From contig NZ_SPQT01000020.1 of assembly GCF_004571025.1 (NCBI RefSeq), positions 111,928 through 175,927 of the forward strand: a stretch of 64,000 nucleotides of DNA, given 5' to 3'. This DNA comes from Bradyrhizobium niftali. Lineage in GTDB: Bacteria; Pseudomonadota; Alphaproteobacteria; Rhizobiales; Xanthobacteraceae. A model generated the notes under the pieces. It was not told where the DNA came from. It did not search any database and worked only from the letters and a program-made list of their open reading frames with translations. Shown piece after piece: positions 40,400-49,801 of the stretch. The position numbers and the translations under genes are program-made. The first letter of the stretch is position 1; every line of letters begins with the position of its first letter.

Positions 40400-41728
40400 A
40401 TGACACAGATCGCGATCCAGCCAGCCGTCCGTCGCCGGCACCAGCCCTGGTACAAGATTCTCTACATCCAGGTTCTGATCGCGATCGCGCTCGGGGTACT
40501 CATCGGCTATTTCTATCCCGATTTCGGCAAGGAACTGAAGCCGCTCGGCGACGGCTTCATCGCACTGATCAAGATGATGATCGCACCGGTGATCTTCTGC
40601 ACCGTGGTGCACGGCATCTCCTCGATGGGCGATCTCAAGCGCGTCGGCCGGGTCGGGCTGAAGTCGCTGATCTATTTCGAGACGGTCTCGACCGTCGCGC
40701 TCGCGGTCGGCCTCCTGGTCGGCGAGGTGCTCCAGCCCGGACACGGCTTCAACATCGATCCCGCCACGATCGATCCGAAATCGGTCGCGACCTACGTTAC
40801 CAAGGCCAAGGAGGAAGGCATCGTCGCCCATCTGATGGCGATCATCCCCGACAGCTATCTCGGCGCGATTGCGCGCGGCGACCTGTTGCAGGTGCTGCTC
40901 ATCTCGATCCTCTCGGGCTTCGCCATCGCCTTCCTCGGCAAGGCCGGCGAGCCGATCGCGGAGGCGGTCGACAAGGCCGCGAAGATGTTCTTCGGCATCA
41001 TCCGCATCATCGTGCGCGTCGCGCCCATCGGCGCGTTCGGCGCGATGGCCTTCACCGTCGGCGCCTATGGCCTCGGCTCGCTGCTCAACCTCGCCGCCCT
41101 GATCGGCACGTTCTACCTCACCAGCATCCTGTTCGTGCTGATCGTGCTGGGCGCGATCGCACGGCTCGCCGGCTTCTCGATCCTGCGTTTCATCGCCTAC
41201 ATCAAGGACGAGCTGCTGATCGTGCTCGGCACGTCGTCGTCGGAGACCGTGCTGCCGCAGATGATCCAGAAGATGGAGCATCTCGGCGCCTCCCGCTCGG
41301 TGGTCGGCCTCGTCATCCCGACCGGCTACAGCTTCAACCTCGACGGCACCAACATCTACATGACGCTGGCGACGCTGTTTCTGGCGCAGGCGACCAACAC
41401 GCATCTGACGATCTGGCAGGAGCTCGGCATCCTCGGCATCGCCATGATCACCTCGAAGGGCGCCTCGGGCGTGACCGGCGCCGGTTTCATCACGCTCGCC
41501 GCGACACTCTCGATCGTGCCTGACATCCCGATCCAGTCGATCGCGATCCTGGTCGGCATCGACAAGTTCATGAGCGAGTGCCGCGCGCTGACCAATCTGA
41601 TCGGCAACGGCGTCGCCTGCGTCGTCATCAGCATCTCCGAAGGCGAGCTCGACCGCGACGCGCTGCACGAGACCATGGCCCATCCGCTGGAGATCGGCGA
41701 GGCGCTGGAACCGGGTGGCGGCGGGTAA
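40400..41728 (+). CDS. Dicarboxylate/cation symporter (DctA family)
   Basis: It is 442 aa. Glutamate/dicarboxylate:cation symporter family with about eight membrane segments plus two re-entrant loops: MIAPVIFCTVVHGISSMGDL, LLIVLGTSSSETVLPQMIQK (serine-rich hairpin), IPTGYSFNLDGTNIYMTLA, and the SKGASGVTGAGFITLAATLS loop. Very similar to rhizobial DctA, which takes up succinate, malate and fumarate. ATG at 40400 (MTQIAIQPA) with GGGG 9 nt upstream. dctB/dctD and a sigma-54 promoter are not visible next to it, so it may be a paralogue of the symbiotic dctA. Confidence 0.92.
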   Translation: MTQIAIQPAVRRRHQPWYKILYIQVLIAIALGVLIGYFYPDFGKELKPLGDGFIALIKMMIAPVIFCTVVHGISSMGDLKRVGRVGLKSLIYFETVSTVALAVGLLVGEVLQPGHGFNIDPATIDPKSVATYVTKAKEEGIVAHLMAIIPDSYLGAIARGDLLQVLLISILSGFAIAFLGKAGEPIAEAVDKAAKMFFGIIRIIVRVAPIGAFGAMAFTVGAYGLGSLLNLAALIGTFYLTSILFVLIVLGAIARLAGFSILRFIAYIKDELLIVLGTSSSETVLPQMIQKMEHLGASRSVVGLVIPTGYSFNLDGTNIYMTLATLFLAQATNTHLTIWQELGILGIAMITSKGASGVTGAGFITLAATLSIVPDIPIQSIAILVGIDKFMSECRALTNLIGNGVACVVISISEGELDRDALHETMAHPLEIGEALEPGGGG

Positions 41729-41851
41729 GCGACACCGATCGACGGCAGGAGCAACCCGGTTCCGACGCGGTAGTTTCCCGGAGTGGATAATTGGTGAGAT
41801 ACGCGCCACAACAATGGCGTTGGGATCACCGATTGATAATCAATGTTTCCG

Positions 41852-41885
41852 CCCGACGCGCTGGGGGCAGGGCGTCGGGCTTTTG
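41852..41885 (+). terminator. Rho-independent terminator, orphan or dctA 3' end
   Basis: GCCCGACGC-(12 nt)-GCGTCGGGC followed by TTTT: a 9-bp stem on the plus strand, 124 bp after the symporter stop. TTGATAATCA occurs once before it (41834-41843, within ATTGATAATCAAT) and once after it (41884-41893). The 120-bp stretch before the hairpin has no ORF, so it could be the 3' UTR of the symporter mRNA or a separate small RNA. Confidence 0.65.
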
Positions 41886-41974
41886 ATAATCACTGCGAGG
41901 GGCGACGCGCCAGGATGGTACGCCGCCGGTGGCCGGGACCGGCATTATCATTCCGCAGGCCCGAGCGGTCGGCC

Positions 41975-43570
41975 TCAGCCCGCAAGGTCACCGCCAAGAT
42001 CGAGCCGCCGCGTAATCCCTATCGCCTGCAAGAACGTCTCGTCATGACTGACGACGAGCAACGCGCCGTCATAGGCCCGCAAGCCTGCTTCGACGGCTTC
42101 GATGGACGCGATGTCCAGATGGTTGGTCGGCTCGTCCAGGATCAGCAGTGAGGGCGGCGTCGTCCCGCCGAACACGCAAGCAAGGCCGGCACGAAGCAGC
42201 TGCCCGCCGCTCAGGCTCCCGACGATCTGCAAGGCAGCGTCGGCGCGAAACATGAAGCGCGCGAGAGCGGCATGGCACTCATTCGTGCCTGCCTTTGGAT
42301 TACGACGCCTGAAATTGTCCAGGATCGAGATCGCGGGATCGAGCAGGCTGACCTTCTGGTCGAACAGCGCGAAGTCGGGCCTGACCCTCACGGTCCCCAC
42401 AAGGGGGCAGATCTCGCCGGCAATGAGTTTCAGCAGCGTCGTCTTGCCCGAACCATTTGGTCCGACCACCGCAACACGCTCCGGCCCGACGATCGTGAAC
42501 GACAGACCCCGCAGGATCGCGCGCTCCGGATGATAGCCGGCGCTGACCCGATCGAGCCAAACCACCTCCCTGCCCGCCGGCAGGTTTGTCGGCGGCAATT
42601 TCACGGACAGCGGCTGGAGAATCTCGATGCGCCGGCGCGCCGTGTCGACGGCTTCGAGCGCCTCCGCGCGCCGCCGCTCGGCGACTTGCGCGGTCTTTCC
42701 GCCGGTGCCCTCGCTGCGATCCTTGCGCGCGCCGGCCAGGATGCGCGGCATGTCGCCCTTGGCACGCTTCTTCCTGCCGCCGCTGTCCTTGCGCGCCTTC
42801 CTCTCCACGGCGTCCTGCGCCTTGCCGTCGATCTCGGACAGCCGCCTCTCGGCATGCGCAAGGTCGTGCCGGACGGCTGCGAACTCGACGGCCTTCTGCT
42901 CGCGGTACCGGCTCCAATTGCCGCCGTATCGCGTTGCTCCGAGCGACGTCAACTCGACGATCGCGTCCACCGTTTCGAGCAGGCCCCGATCGTGGCTGAC
43001 GATGATCGCGCCGCCGCGCCAGGCGGCGAGGAGGTCGATCACGGCCTTGCGTCCGTCCTGGTCGAGATTGTTGGTGGGCTCATCCAGCAGCAGGAAGTCG
43101 GGCTCGGCGAACACCAGTGCGGCAAGACGAACCCGCGTCGTCTGGCCGCCGGACAGGCAGGACAGATCCGTATCGGGCGCAAGATCGAACCCGACGCGCG
43201 CCAGCGCGGACGCGAGCCGCGCTTCGAGGGTCCAGTCGATCGCGGCGATGTCGTCGGCGGAGGCATCGCCCCGCTCCGCACGGCGAAGCAGCGCCAGCGC
43301 TTCCCGCACGCCGAACAGATCGGCCACGGTGGCACCCGCGAGCAGCTGAACGTCCTGGCGCAGCAGGCCGATGGTCCCGTTGGTCAGAATGCGCCCGGAC
43401 TGGGGAACATGTTCCCGGCAGATCGACGCCAGCAGCGTGGTTTTCCCGACGCCGTTGCGGCCGACGAGACCGGCTCGCTCAGCCGCGAATGTCAGATCGA
43501 GATTGGAAAAAAGAGAACGGCCGTCAGGCGTGGACAGCGACAGGTTCGACAGGATGATGGAAGCAGGCAT
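41975..43570 (-). CDS. ABC-F family ATPase
   Basis: It is 531 aa with two ABC ATPase domains and no membrane domain. Walker A in GRNGVGKTTLL (domain 1) and GPNGSGKTTLL (domain 2), signatures LSGGQTTRV and LSGGQLLRA, Walker B LLLDEPTNNLD and LILDEPTNHLD. The linker (about residues 220-320) is basic with KARKDSGGRKKRAKGDM. ABC-F proteins act on ribosomes, from translation-elongation factors (Uup/EttA type) to antibiotic protection; the subtype cannot be told here. ATG at 43570 (MPASIILS) with GGGG 6 nt upstream. Confidence 0.92.
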   Translation of the reverse strand: MPASIILSNLSLSTPDGRSLFSNLDLTFAAERAGLVGRNGVGKTTLLASICREHVPQSGRILTNGTIGLLRQDVQLLAGATVADLFGVREALALLRRAERGDASADDIAAIDWTLEARLASALARVGFDLAPDTDLSCLSGGQTTRVRLAALVFAEPDFLLLDEPTNNLDQDGRKAVIDLLAAWRGGAIIVSHDRGLLETVDAIVELTSLGATRYGGNWSRYREQKAVEFAAVRHDLAHAERRLSEIDGKAQDAVERKARKDSGGRKKRAKGDMPRILAGARKDRSEGTGGKTAQVAERRRAEALEAVDTARRRIEILQPLSVKLPPTNLPAGREVVWLDRVSAGYHPERAILRGLSFTIVGPERVAVVGPNGSGKTTLLKLIAGEICPLVGTVRVRPDFALFDQKVSLLDPAISILDNFRRRNPKAGTNECHAALARFMFRADAALQIVGSLSGGQLLRAGLACVFGGTTPPSLLILDEPTNHLDIASIEAVEAGLRAYDGALLVVSHDETFLQAIGITRRLDLGGDLAG

Positions 43571-43733
43571 GGAATTCCCCGTGAGCAAGGCGGATCGGCG
43601 TTGCGGTCGGGGTAAAATCCATGGCTGTGAAGTTCCTGATTGAGATGCCTCTAACTAGTCCGGCAGAGGCGCAAGATCAAGCCGAGGGGACGACAGCGCG
43701 TCGCGCGCTGACGTCCCCCATCGGCAGGTGCCG

Positions 43734-44081
43734 TCAGCCCTTGAGCGCGGTGACCACGACTTCGATCAGCGCGCTGCCGCCGAGATCGGCAACGCCGACG
43801 GTGGCACGGGTCGGCAGGTTGTCGCCGAAGAACTCGGTCCAGGCCGCGTCCATCTCCTTCTTCTTGGAGAGATCGGTGACGAAGATCGAGGCGCTGACGA
43901 CGCGGCTCTTGTCGGTGCCGGCCTCCTTCAGATAGCCAGCGATCTTGCCGAGGATGTTGCGGGTCTGATCGCCCATCGAGACCGACGTGTCGTCGGCAAT
44001 GGTGCCGCCGAGAAAGACGAAGCCATTGGCCTCGACGGCGCGGTGCATGATGGGCGTGCGGATGCTGCGGGTGATGCTCAT
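43734..44081 (-). CDS. RidA family enamine/imine deaminase
   Basis: It is 115 aa, YjgF/YER057c/UK114 family: ANGFVFLGGTIADDTSVSMG, QTRNILGKIAGYLKEAGTD, and PTRATVGVADLGGSALIEVV with the conserved Arg. RidA removes reactive 2-aminoacrylate or imine intermediates. It is the last gene of the nine-gene operon, 15 bp after the oxidase gene, which fits an oxidase that releases imines. Confidence 0.92.
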   Translation of the reverse strand: MSITRSIRTPIMHRAVEANGFVFLGGTIADDTSVSMGDQTRNILGKIAGYLKEAGTDKSRVVSASIFVTDLSKKKEMDAAWTEFFGDNLPTRATVGVADLGGSALIEVVVTALKG

Positions 44082-44096
44082 GATGTCCTCTTGTTG

Positions 44097-45218
44097 CTAG
44101 AGCGTGGAAGGGTGGAAGCGGTCGATGCCGAGATCGCCGATGCGGGTCTGGGTGCCGCCGTTGACGATCAGCTCCGCCATCACGGCGCCGGCACCGGGGC
44201 CGAGCTGAAAACCGTGCAGCGAGAAGCCGAACTGGTGGTAAAGGCCCTTGTGCCGCGAACTCGGCCCGAACACGGGGATGTCGTCCTTCATCTTGGCCTC
44301 GATGCCGGCCCAGGCACGGACGATCGTCGCGCTGCGCATCACCGGAAACAGCTCGAACACGGTGCGCGCGCTGATCGCAAGGCTCTTCCAGTCCAGCACC
44401 GTCTCGTTGCGGTCCTGATAGGGCGTTGCCAGATGCCCGCCGCCGATCAGCACGGTGCCGTTCTTGAATTGCTTGAAGGAGAGCTTTCGGCCACGCAGGA
44501 TCACGACGGGATCGATGAAGTGCGGCACGCGCGAGGTGATCATCAGCATCGGCGCCACGGTTTCGACCGGCACCGGCTCGCCGAGCGCAGCCGCGATTGT
44601 CCCGGCCCAGGCGCCGGCAGCGTTGACCAGCACCGGCGCGGCATAGGTGTCGGAGCCCACATCGACATACCAGAGGCCGTCGCTGTAGCGGATGTTGCTG
44701 GCCGCCACGCCCTCGCGCACGGTCGCGCCGAGCTGTTCGGCCTTGCGCCGGAACGCGGTCGTCGTTTGCGCAGGATTGGCCGCCCCGTCGCGGCGCGAGA
44801 CCACGCCGCCGGGACAGCTGTCGGCCACCGCGGGCACCAGCCGCCGCAATTCGGTGGCGTCGATCAGCTCCTCATGGGTGAAGCCGAGCGCGTTCAGCTC
44901 GGCGACGCGCGCGCGGCAGACCGCAAGCTCGTCCTCGTTTTCCGCGACCAGCACCTGGCCGTGGCTCTCGAAACTGCAATCATCGTCGAGGAGATCGGCG
45001 ATCTTCTCCCAGATTCCCATCGAACGGATCGAGAGCGGGATTTCGGGGACGTGCCGCGCAAGCTGGCGCACGCCGCCGGCATTGACGCCGGAAGCATGCC
45101 GGCCAGCATAGTCCTTTTCGATCAGCACCGGCTTCAGGCCGGCAAGGCACAGATGCAGCGTGGTCGAGCATCCGTGGATGCCGCCGCCGACGACGATCGC
45201 ATCCACGTTCTCAGTCAT
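44097..45218 (-). CDS. FAD-dependent amino acid/amine oxidase (DadA-like), second copy
   Basis: It is 373 aa, DAO family. N-terminal FAD-binding GGGIHGCSTTLHLCLAG (about 10-27), RHASGVNAGGVRQLARH, RAWAGIEAKMKDDIPVFGPS and FSLHGFQLGPGAGAVMAELI at the C-terminus. It would oxidise an imino acid, D-amino acid or opine. It overlaps the upstream HcnB-like gene by 4 nt (ATGA). It is a paralogue of the oxidase at 46954-48090. Confidence 0.88.
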   Translation of the reverse strand: MTENVDAIVVGGGIHGCSTTLHLCLAGLKPVLIEKDYAGRHASGVNAGGVRQLARHVPEIPLSIRSMGIWEKIADLLDDDCSFESHGQVLVAENEDELAVCRARVAELNALGFTHEELIDATELRRLVPAVADSCPGGVVSRRDGAANPAQTTTAFRRKAEQLGATVREGVAASNIRYSDGLWYVDVGSDTYAAPVLVNAAGAWAGTIAAALGEPVPVETVAPMLMITSRVPHFIDPVVILRGRKLSFKQFKNGTVLIGGGHLATPYQDRNETVLDWKSLAISARTVFELFPVMRSATIVRAWAGIEAKMKDDIPVFGPSSRHKGLYHQFGFSLHGFQLGPGAGAVMAELIVNGGTQTRIGDLGIDRFHPSTL

Positions 45219-46633
45219 CCGCGCACCACCGCCTTGACGTCGTCTTCGCTCTTCGGGACGGCGGCGAGCTCAGCGAGCGTGATCGGCTTCACCGGCGCAC
45301 GCAGCCGGTAATAGCCGATCTCCTGCGGGCTCTTTCCGCGGGCCTGCGCCATCAGCTCGGTGACGGTGAGGCCGCAGAGCCGGCCCTGGCACGGGCCCAT
45401 GCCGGTGCGGCGATAGGCCTTGAGCTGGTTCGGCCCGGTCGCGCCGATCGCGACGGAGTCGAGAACGTCCTTTGCCGTCACCTCTTCGCAGCGACAGACG
45501 ATGGTGTCGCCTGAGGGAATGCGGAACTGCGGCGCCGGGCGGAACAGCGTGTCGAGGAAAATGCGGCCGCGTTGGGCCTTGGCGAGATCGGCGCGGAGAG
45601 TCGCCATTGCCGGAAGCTTCGCAGCAGCCGCGGGCGCCAACGCCTCCACCGCCGCGCGCGCCGCGATGCGGCCACGGACCACGGCGGCATTGGCACCACC
45701 GATACCGGCGCCGTCGCCGGCGATCGCGATGCCCGCGACCGACGATGAACCGTTCGCATCGAGCACCGGCGACCAGCACAATTGCAGCTCGTCCCAGCGA
45801 TGCTCGACGCCGGCCGCCATCGCCAGATTGACGTTGGGCACGACGCCCTGATGCAGCAGCAGGAGATCGGCGGGAAGCGTCTCGCGCTTGCCGCCGGCGA
45901 CATAGCTCACATTCGCAAGCTGGCCGTCACCCGACGCGGAGAGCTCGGTGACGCCGGAGACGACCTGCACCTTCGCCTTCACCTCACGCATCATCGACAG
46001 GCCCTTGGCGAAATAGGGCGAGGTCAGGAAGGCGAAGGCATGGGGGAGCGCGGCGAAATAATTGCCGCGCTCGGTGGTGTCGAGGATGCGGTCGATGCGG
46101 CCGCCAAGCCGCAAAATCTGCGCGGCGAGCAGCCAGAGCAGCGGCCCCTGCCCCGCGATCACCGTGCGACCATCGGGCACCAGCGCCGATGATTTCAGCA
46201 TGGTCTGCGCAGCGCCGGCGGTCATCACGCCCGGCAGCGTCCAGCCCGGAATCGGGAACGGCCGCTCCAGCGCGCCGGTCGCCAGGATCACGCGCTTTGC
46301 CTTGACGAAGGCCGAGGCGCCGCCGACGGAAATGGCGATGTCGAGGTTGCGATCGAGGCTCCAGACCGTGGCACGCTGGATGACTTCGGCATTGCTCGCA
46401 CGCAGCGACTGCACGAGATCGGCGCCGACCCAGTAGTCGGCACCGAGCTGACTACGTTCAGTCACCGGCGTCGAAGCGATTGCGCGAAACACCTGGCCGC
46501 CGGGGCCGATATTCTCGTCGAGCAGCAGCGTGGACAGGCCGGCTTCGGCGGATATCGCAGCGGCGGCGAGGCCGGCGGGTCCGGCGCCAATCACCACCAC
46601 ATCGTAATCTTCGTGCTTGGGAGCCACAGTCAT
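45215..46633 (-). CDS. NAD(P)/FAD-dependent oxidoreductase with BFD-like Fe-S domain (HcnB/OoxA type)
   Basis: It is 472 aa from MTVAPKHEDYDVVVIGAGPA. Rossmann FAD motif GAGPAGLAAA and VILATGALERPFPIPGW, then a C-terminal BFD-like [2Fe-2S] domain with CRCEEVTAKD and GPCQGRLCG. This is the alpha subunit type of hydrogen cyanide synthase, opine oxidases and L-proline-type dehydrogenase complexes. It overlaps the preceding 2Fe-2S gene (ATGA at 46630-46633), which decides the start. Confidence 0.9.
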   Translation of the reverse strand: MTVAPKHEDYDVVVIGAGPAGLAAAAISAEAGLSTLLLDENIGPGGQVFRAIASTPVTERSQLGADYWVGADLVQSLRASNAEVIQRATVWSLDRNLDIAISVGGASAFVKAKRVILATGALERPFPIPGWTLPGVMTAGAAQTMLKSSALVPDGRTVIAGQGPLLWLLAAQILRLGGRIDRILDTTERGNYFAALPHAFAFLTSPYFAKGLSMMREVKAKVQVVSGVTELSASGDGQLANVSYVAGGKRETLPADLLLLHQGVVPNVNLAMAAGVEHRWDELQLCWSPVLDANGSSSVAGIAIAGDGAGIGGANAAVVRGRIAARAAVEALAPAAAAKLPAMATLRADLAKAQRGRIFLDTLFRPAPQFRIPSGDTIVCRCEEVTAKDVLDSVAIGATGPNQLKAYRRTGMGPCQGRLCGLTVTELMAQARGKSPQEIGYYRLRAPVKPITLAELAAVPKSEDDVKAVVRG

Positions 46634-46926
46634 CTTCCGATCTCCCGCTTGCCCTTCTGGATCTCGATCTGCATGCCCTCGGCGACGGGCACGAGGCAGC
46701 CCTGACGGTTGCCGACGCCGTCGATGGTGACGAGGCAGTCGAAGCACACGCCCATCATGCAGTAAGGCAGACGCGGCGCGCCGCTCACCGCGGTGGAACG
46801 CCGTGCATCCTGGCCGGAGGCCAGCAGCGCAGCGGAGACGGTATCGCCCTGACGCGCCGCGACGGCAACGCCGTCGACGAAGATCTGCACTTGCGGGCGT
46901 TTGTCCTGTTCGGATCGTCTAAACAT
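46630..46926 (-). CDS. Small (2Fe-2S)-binding subunit (HcnA/Fer2_4 type)
   Basis: It is 98 aa, Fer2_4-like. Four cysteines in the pattern C-x4-C-x2-C (PYCMMGVCFDCLVTIDG) and a later Cys (NRQGCLVPV) bind one [2Fe-2S] cluster. It carries electrons between the oxidase beta subunit and the HcnB-like subunit. It lies between the first oxidase gene (27 bp) and the HcnB-like gene (4-nt overlap). Confidence 0.9.
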   Translation of the reverse strand: MFRRSEQDKRPQVQIFVDGVAVAARQGDTVSAALLASGQDARRSTAVSGAPRLPYCMMGVCFDCLVTIDGVGNRQGCLVPVAEGMQIEIQKGKREIGR

Positions 46927-46953
46927 GGGATGCCTCTTGGCTCCTTGATATCT

Positions 46954-48090
46954 CTAGTAGCCGCTATTGTTGGCTGCGCCAGCGCCGCCAAAACGGCTGG
47001 CCGAGAACGCGCCGACCAGCTCCAGCTCGAGCGCGCCCTGCGCCACCATGCGCGCGATCTCGAAGGCGTGGTTGGAGGCGAGCGTCACGCCGGAATGGCA
47101 GCAGGCGACGAAGGCGCCGGGATGGGTCTCCGACTGGTCGTAGATCGGAAAGCCGTCCTGCGGCATGACGCGGATGCCGGCCCAACTTCTGATAACGTTG
47201 AGCCGCGACAGATGCGGGAACATGCGCTGCGCGCGGTCGGTCATCACCGCGCTGATCGAATGCTTCAGCGCGCGATCGTCCAGCTCGTCCTCCTTGCTGT
47301 CGCCGATCATCACCGTCCCCTCGTCGGTCTGGCGGATCGTGGTCAGCGGGTGCGGCAGAAACGGCATGGTGCGCTCGGTCACCACGATCTGGCCGCGGGT
47401 CGGGCCCATCGGCGCGTAGAGGCCGACCATCGGCGCCAGCGTCTGGTTGGCATTGCCCGCGGCGAGCACGATTTTGGCGGCACGAAGCTCGCCCTTCGGC
47501 GTGGTCAGGCGGAATTCGCCGCCGCTCTTGCTGATCGCCGAAACCGGTTGCTCCGGAAGATAATCGATGCCGAACGCCCTGAAGCCGGTGTGGAAGGCGC
47601 GGAACGTGCGCAGCGAATTGACGTGGCCGTCGAGCGGGCAATAGCTGCCGCCGGAAACTTCCGGCCCGATCAGCGGCAGCGCCTTCTTCACTTCGGACGC
47701 CGGCAGCATCTCCATCCTGTAGTCGGCGGCGCCGACCTGGTTGTGCATGCGCTTGACCAGTTCGGCGCGCTGGCCGAACTCATCCTCACCGAGCGTGAGG
47801 TGAAAGCCGCCGTTCTGCTGGAGCGAGACATCGAGGCCGGTCTGTTGCTTCAGCTCGGAGGCAAGCCGGCCCCATGCCTGCGACGCCTGCACGGTCCACA
47901 CCGTATAGGCCGGCATGCCCAGGCCCTTGCTCTGCACCCAGACCAGCGCGAAATTCGCGCGTGAGGCGCGCTTGGTGATGTCGCCTTCGTCGAGCACGGC
48001 GACCTTCTTGCCGAGTCGGCCGAGGCCCCAGGCAATGGCGGAGCCGAGCAACCCGCCGCCGACGACGGCGACGTCGTATTCTCCTGACAT
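46954..48090 (-). CDS. FAD-dependent amino acid/amine oxidase (DadA/HcnC-like), first copy
   Basis: It is 378 aa, DAO family. VVGGGLLGSAIAWGLGRLGK at the N-terminus, RASRANFALVWVQSKG, MGPTRGQIVVTERTMPFLPH, and the C-terminal GVTLASNHAFEIARMVAQG. With the 2Fe-2S and HcnB-like subunits it should form a membrane-linked dehydrogenase of the HcnABC/OoxAB type. It is 8 bp downstream of the ABC permease gene; GGAG precedes the ATG. Confidence 0.88.
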   Translation of the reverse strand: MSGEYDVAVVGGGLLGSAIAWGLGRLGKKVAVLDEGDITKRASRANFALVWVQSKGLGMPAYTVWTVQASQAWGRLASELKQQTGLDVSLQQNGGFHLTLGEDEFGQRAELVKRMHNQVGAADYRMEMLPASEVKKALPLIGPEVSGGSYCPLDGHVNSLRTFRAFHTGFRAFGIDYLPEQPVSAISKSGGEFRLTTPKGELRAAKIVLAAGNANQTLAPMVGLYAPMGPTRGQIVVTERTMPFLPHPLTTIRQTDEGTVMIGDSKEDELDDRALKHSISAVMTDRAQRMFPHLSRLNVIRSWAGIRVMPQDGFPIYDQSETHPGAFVACCHSGVTLASNHAFEIARMVAQGALELELVGAFSASRFGGAGAANNSGY

Positions 48091-48098
48091 GAGTTCTC

Positions 48099-48905
48099 CT
48101 ATCGTCCCGTATCGCCCTTGCCGGCGAGCACACGGTCGAGCCCGTAGAAGCGGTCGAGCAGAATGAGGGCGGTCATGGTGATCGCGATCACGCAGGCCGA
48201 GACCGACGTCACCAGCGGATCGATGTTGTCCTGGATATAAAGGAACATGCGCACCGGCAACGTTTCGGTACCGGGCGCCGCGAGGAAGACGGTCATGGTC
48301 AGATCGTCGAAGGACTGGATGAAGGCGAGCGCCCAGCCACTGATGACGCCGGGCAGGATCAGCGGCAAGGTCACGCGCCGGAACAGCGTCCAGCCACCGG
48401 CGCCGAGCGAGACCGCCGCCATCTCGACCGAGAGGTCCATGCCTGTCGCGGCCGCCAGCGTCAGCCGCAGCGCGAACGGAAACACGATGATGACATGCGC
48501 GATGATCAGCGCCGCAAAGCTGCCGCCGAGGCCCGCGGAGGTAAAGAAACGCAGGAAGGCGATGCCGAGCACGACATGCGGGATCATCAGCGGCGACAGG
48601 AAGAGGGCTGCGAGCGCGTCACGGCCGCGGAAGCGATAGCGCGCGATCGCAAGCGCCGCGGGCACCGCGAACAACAGCGCCACCAAGGACGACAGCGCGC
48701 CGAGCCCGAGGCTGACCCAGAAGGCGTGGATGAATTCGGGATAGTTCGCGATGGTCCTGAACCAGCGCAGCGAGAAGCCGTTGGTCGGCAGCGACAGGAA
48801 GCCTTCCGGCGTGAAGGCGACGAGGCAGACCACCAGGATCGGCGCCACCATGACGATGACGAAGACGGTGTGGAAGATCAGTGCCAGCGGGCCGTTCCGT
48901 CTCAT
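48099..48905 (-). CDS. ABC transporter permease (PotC-like)
   Basis: It is 268 aa with six membrane segments and the binding-protein-dependent transport motif region MAAVSLGAGGWTLFRRVTLP. Second permease of a polyamine/opine-type ABC importer. It overlaps the preceding permease gene by 4 nt (ATGA at 48902-48905). Confidence 0.9.
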   Translation of the reverse strand: MRRNGPLALIFHTVFVIVMVAPILVVCLVAFTPEGFLSLPTNGFSLRWFRTIANYPEFIHAFWVSLGLGALSSLVALLFAVPAALAIARYRFRGRDALAALFLSPLMIPHVVLGIAFLRFFTSAGLGGSFAALIIAHVIIVFPFALRLTLAAATGMDLSVEMAAVSLGAGGWTLFRRVTLPLILPGVISGWALAFIQSFDDLTMTVFLAAPGTETLPVRMFLYIQDNIDPLVTSVSACVIAITMTALILLDRFYGLDRVLAGKGDTGR

Positions 48906-49801
48906 CGGAACACCTCCGCATAGCGCCGCTCGATCAGGGCGTTGCTGCCGACCACGATCAAGACCAGCGCAACCAGCAGCAGCGTGGCGACCGCCGCACC
49001 GAGCGGCCAGTTCAGCGTGTTCAGGAACTCGTCATAGGCCAGCGTCGCCGCGACCTTGAGCCGGCGGCCGCCGATGATCGCGGGCGTCGCAAAGGCGCTG
49101 GCCGAGAGCGAGAACACGATGATCGCTCCCGACAGCACGCCCGGCATGATCTGCGGCATGATGATGCGGCGAATCGTGGTGATCGGACCTGCGCCAAGCG
49201 ACATCGCGGCGTTCTCGATCTGCGGATCGAGCCGCTGAAGCGCAGCCCACACCGACAGCACCATGAACGGCATCATCACATGCGCGAGCGCGATCACCAT
49301 ACCGGTCTCGGTGAACATGAAGGGAATCGGTGCACGGATCAGCCCGGCCGACATCAGGAGCTTGTTGACGAGCCCGTTGTTGCCGCCGAACAGCAGCGCC
49401 CAGCCGAGCGTGCGCGCCACCACCGAGATCAGCAGCGGTCCGAGGATGACGAGCAGGAAGAAGCTCTTCCAGCGTCCGCTCATGCGGTTGAGGATGTAGG
49501 CCTCGGGCGCGCCCAACAATGCGGTGAGCAGCGTCGTCAGGATCGCGATGCGAAACGTCCGCCAGAACATTTCGGCGTAATAGGGATCGGTCGCGATCTC
49601 GTGCCAGTTCTTGAGGATGAAGACCGGCTCGATGCCCTTGTACTGACCCCAATCGTGGAACGACAGCATCACGGTCATCGCCAGCGGAATCAGCAGCACG
49701 CCGACGAACAGCATCAAGGCAGGGGCGGAGAGTACCCATGGCGCGCGTGCGATGCGCGCATCGGCGGCCCCCGGCGGAGCCGTGTCTGCGACCGCGCTCA
49801 T
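48902..49801 (-). CDS. ABC transporter permease (PotB-like)
   Basis: It is 299 aa with about six membrane segments and the EAA-type motif NAAMSLGAGPITTIRRIIMP. First permease of the importer; partner of the PotC-like protein. It overlaps the ATPase gene by 4 nt. Confidence 0.9.
   Translation of the reverse strand: MSAVADTAPPGAADARIARAPWVLSAPALMLFVGVLLIPLAMTVMLSFHDWGQYKGIEPVFILKNWHEIATDPYYAEMFWRTFRIAILTTLLTALLGAPEAYILNRMSGRWKSFFLLVILGPLLISVVARTLGWALLFGGNNGLVNKLLMSAGLIRAPIPFMFTETGMVIALAHVMMPFMVLSVWAALQRLDPQIENAAMSLGAGPITTIRRIIMPQIMPGVLSGAIIVFSLSASAFATPAIIGGRRLKVAATLAYDEFLNTLNWPLGAAVATLLLVALVLIVVGSNALIERRYAEVFR

Noticed and set aside
40376..41809. 477-aa minus-strand ORF opposite the DctA-type symporter
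   Set aside because: Asp/Arg-rich low-complexity translation typical of a GC-rich antisense frame; the plus strand is clearly a symporter.
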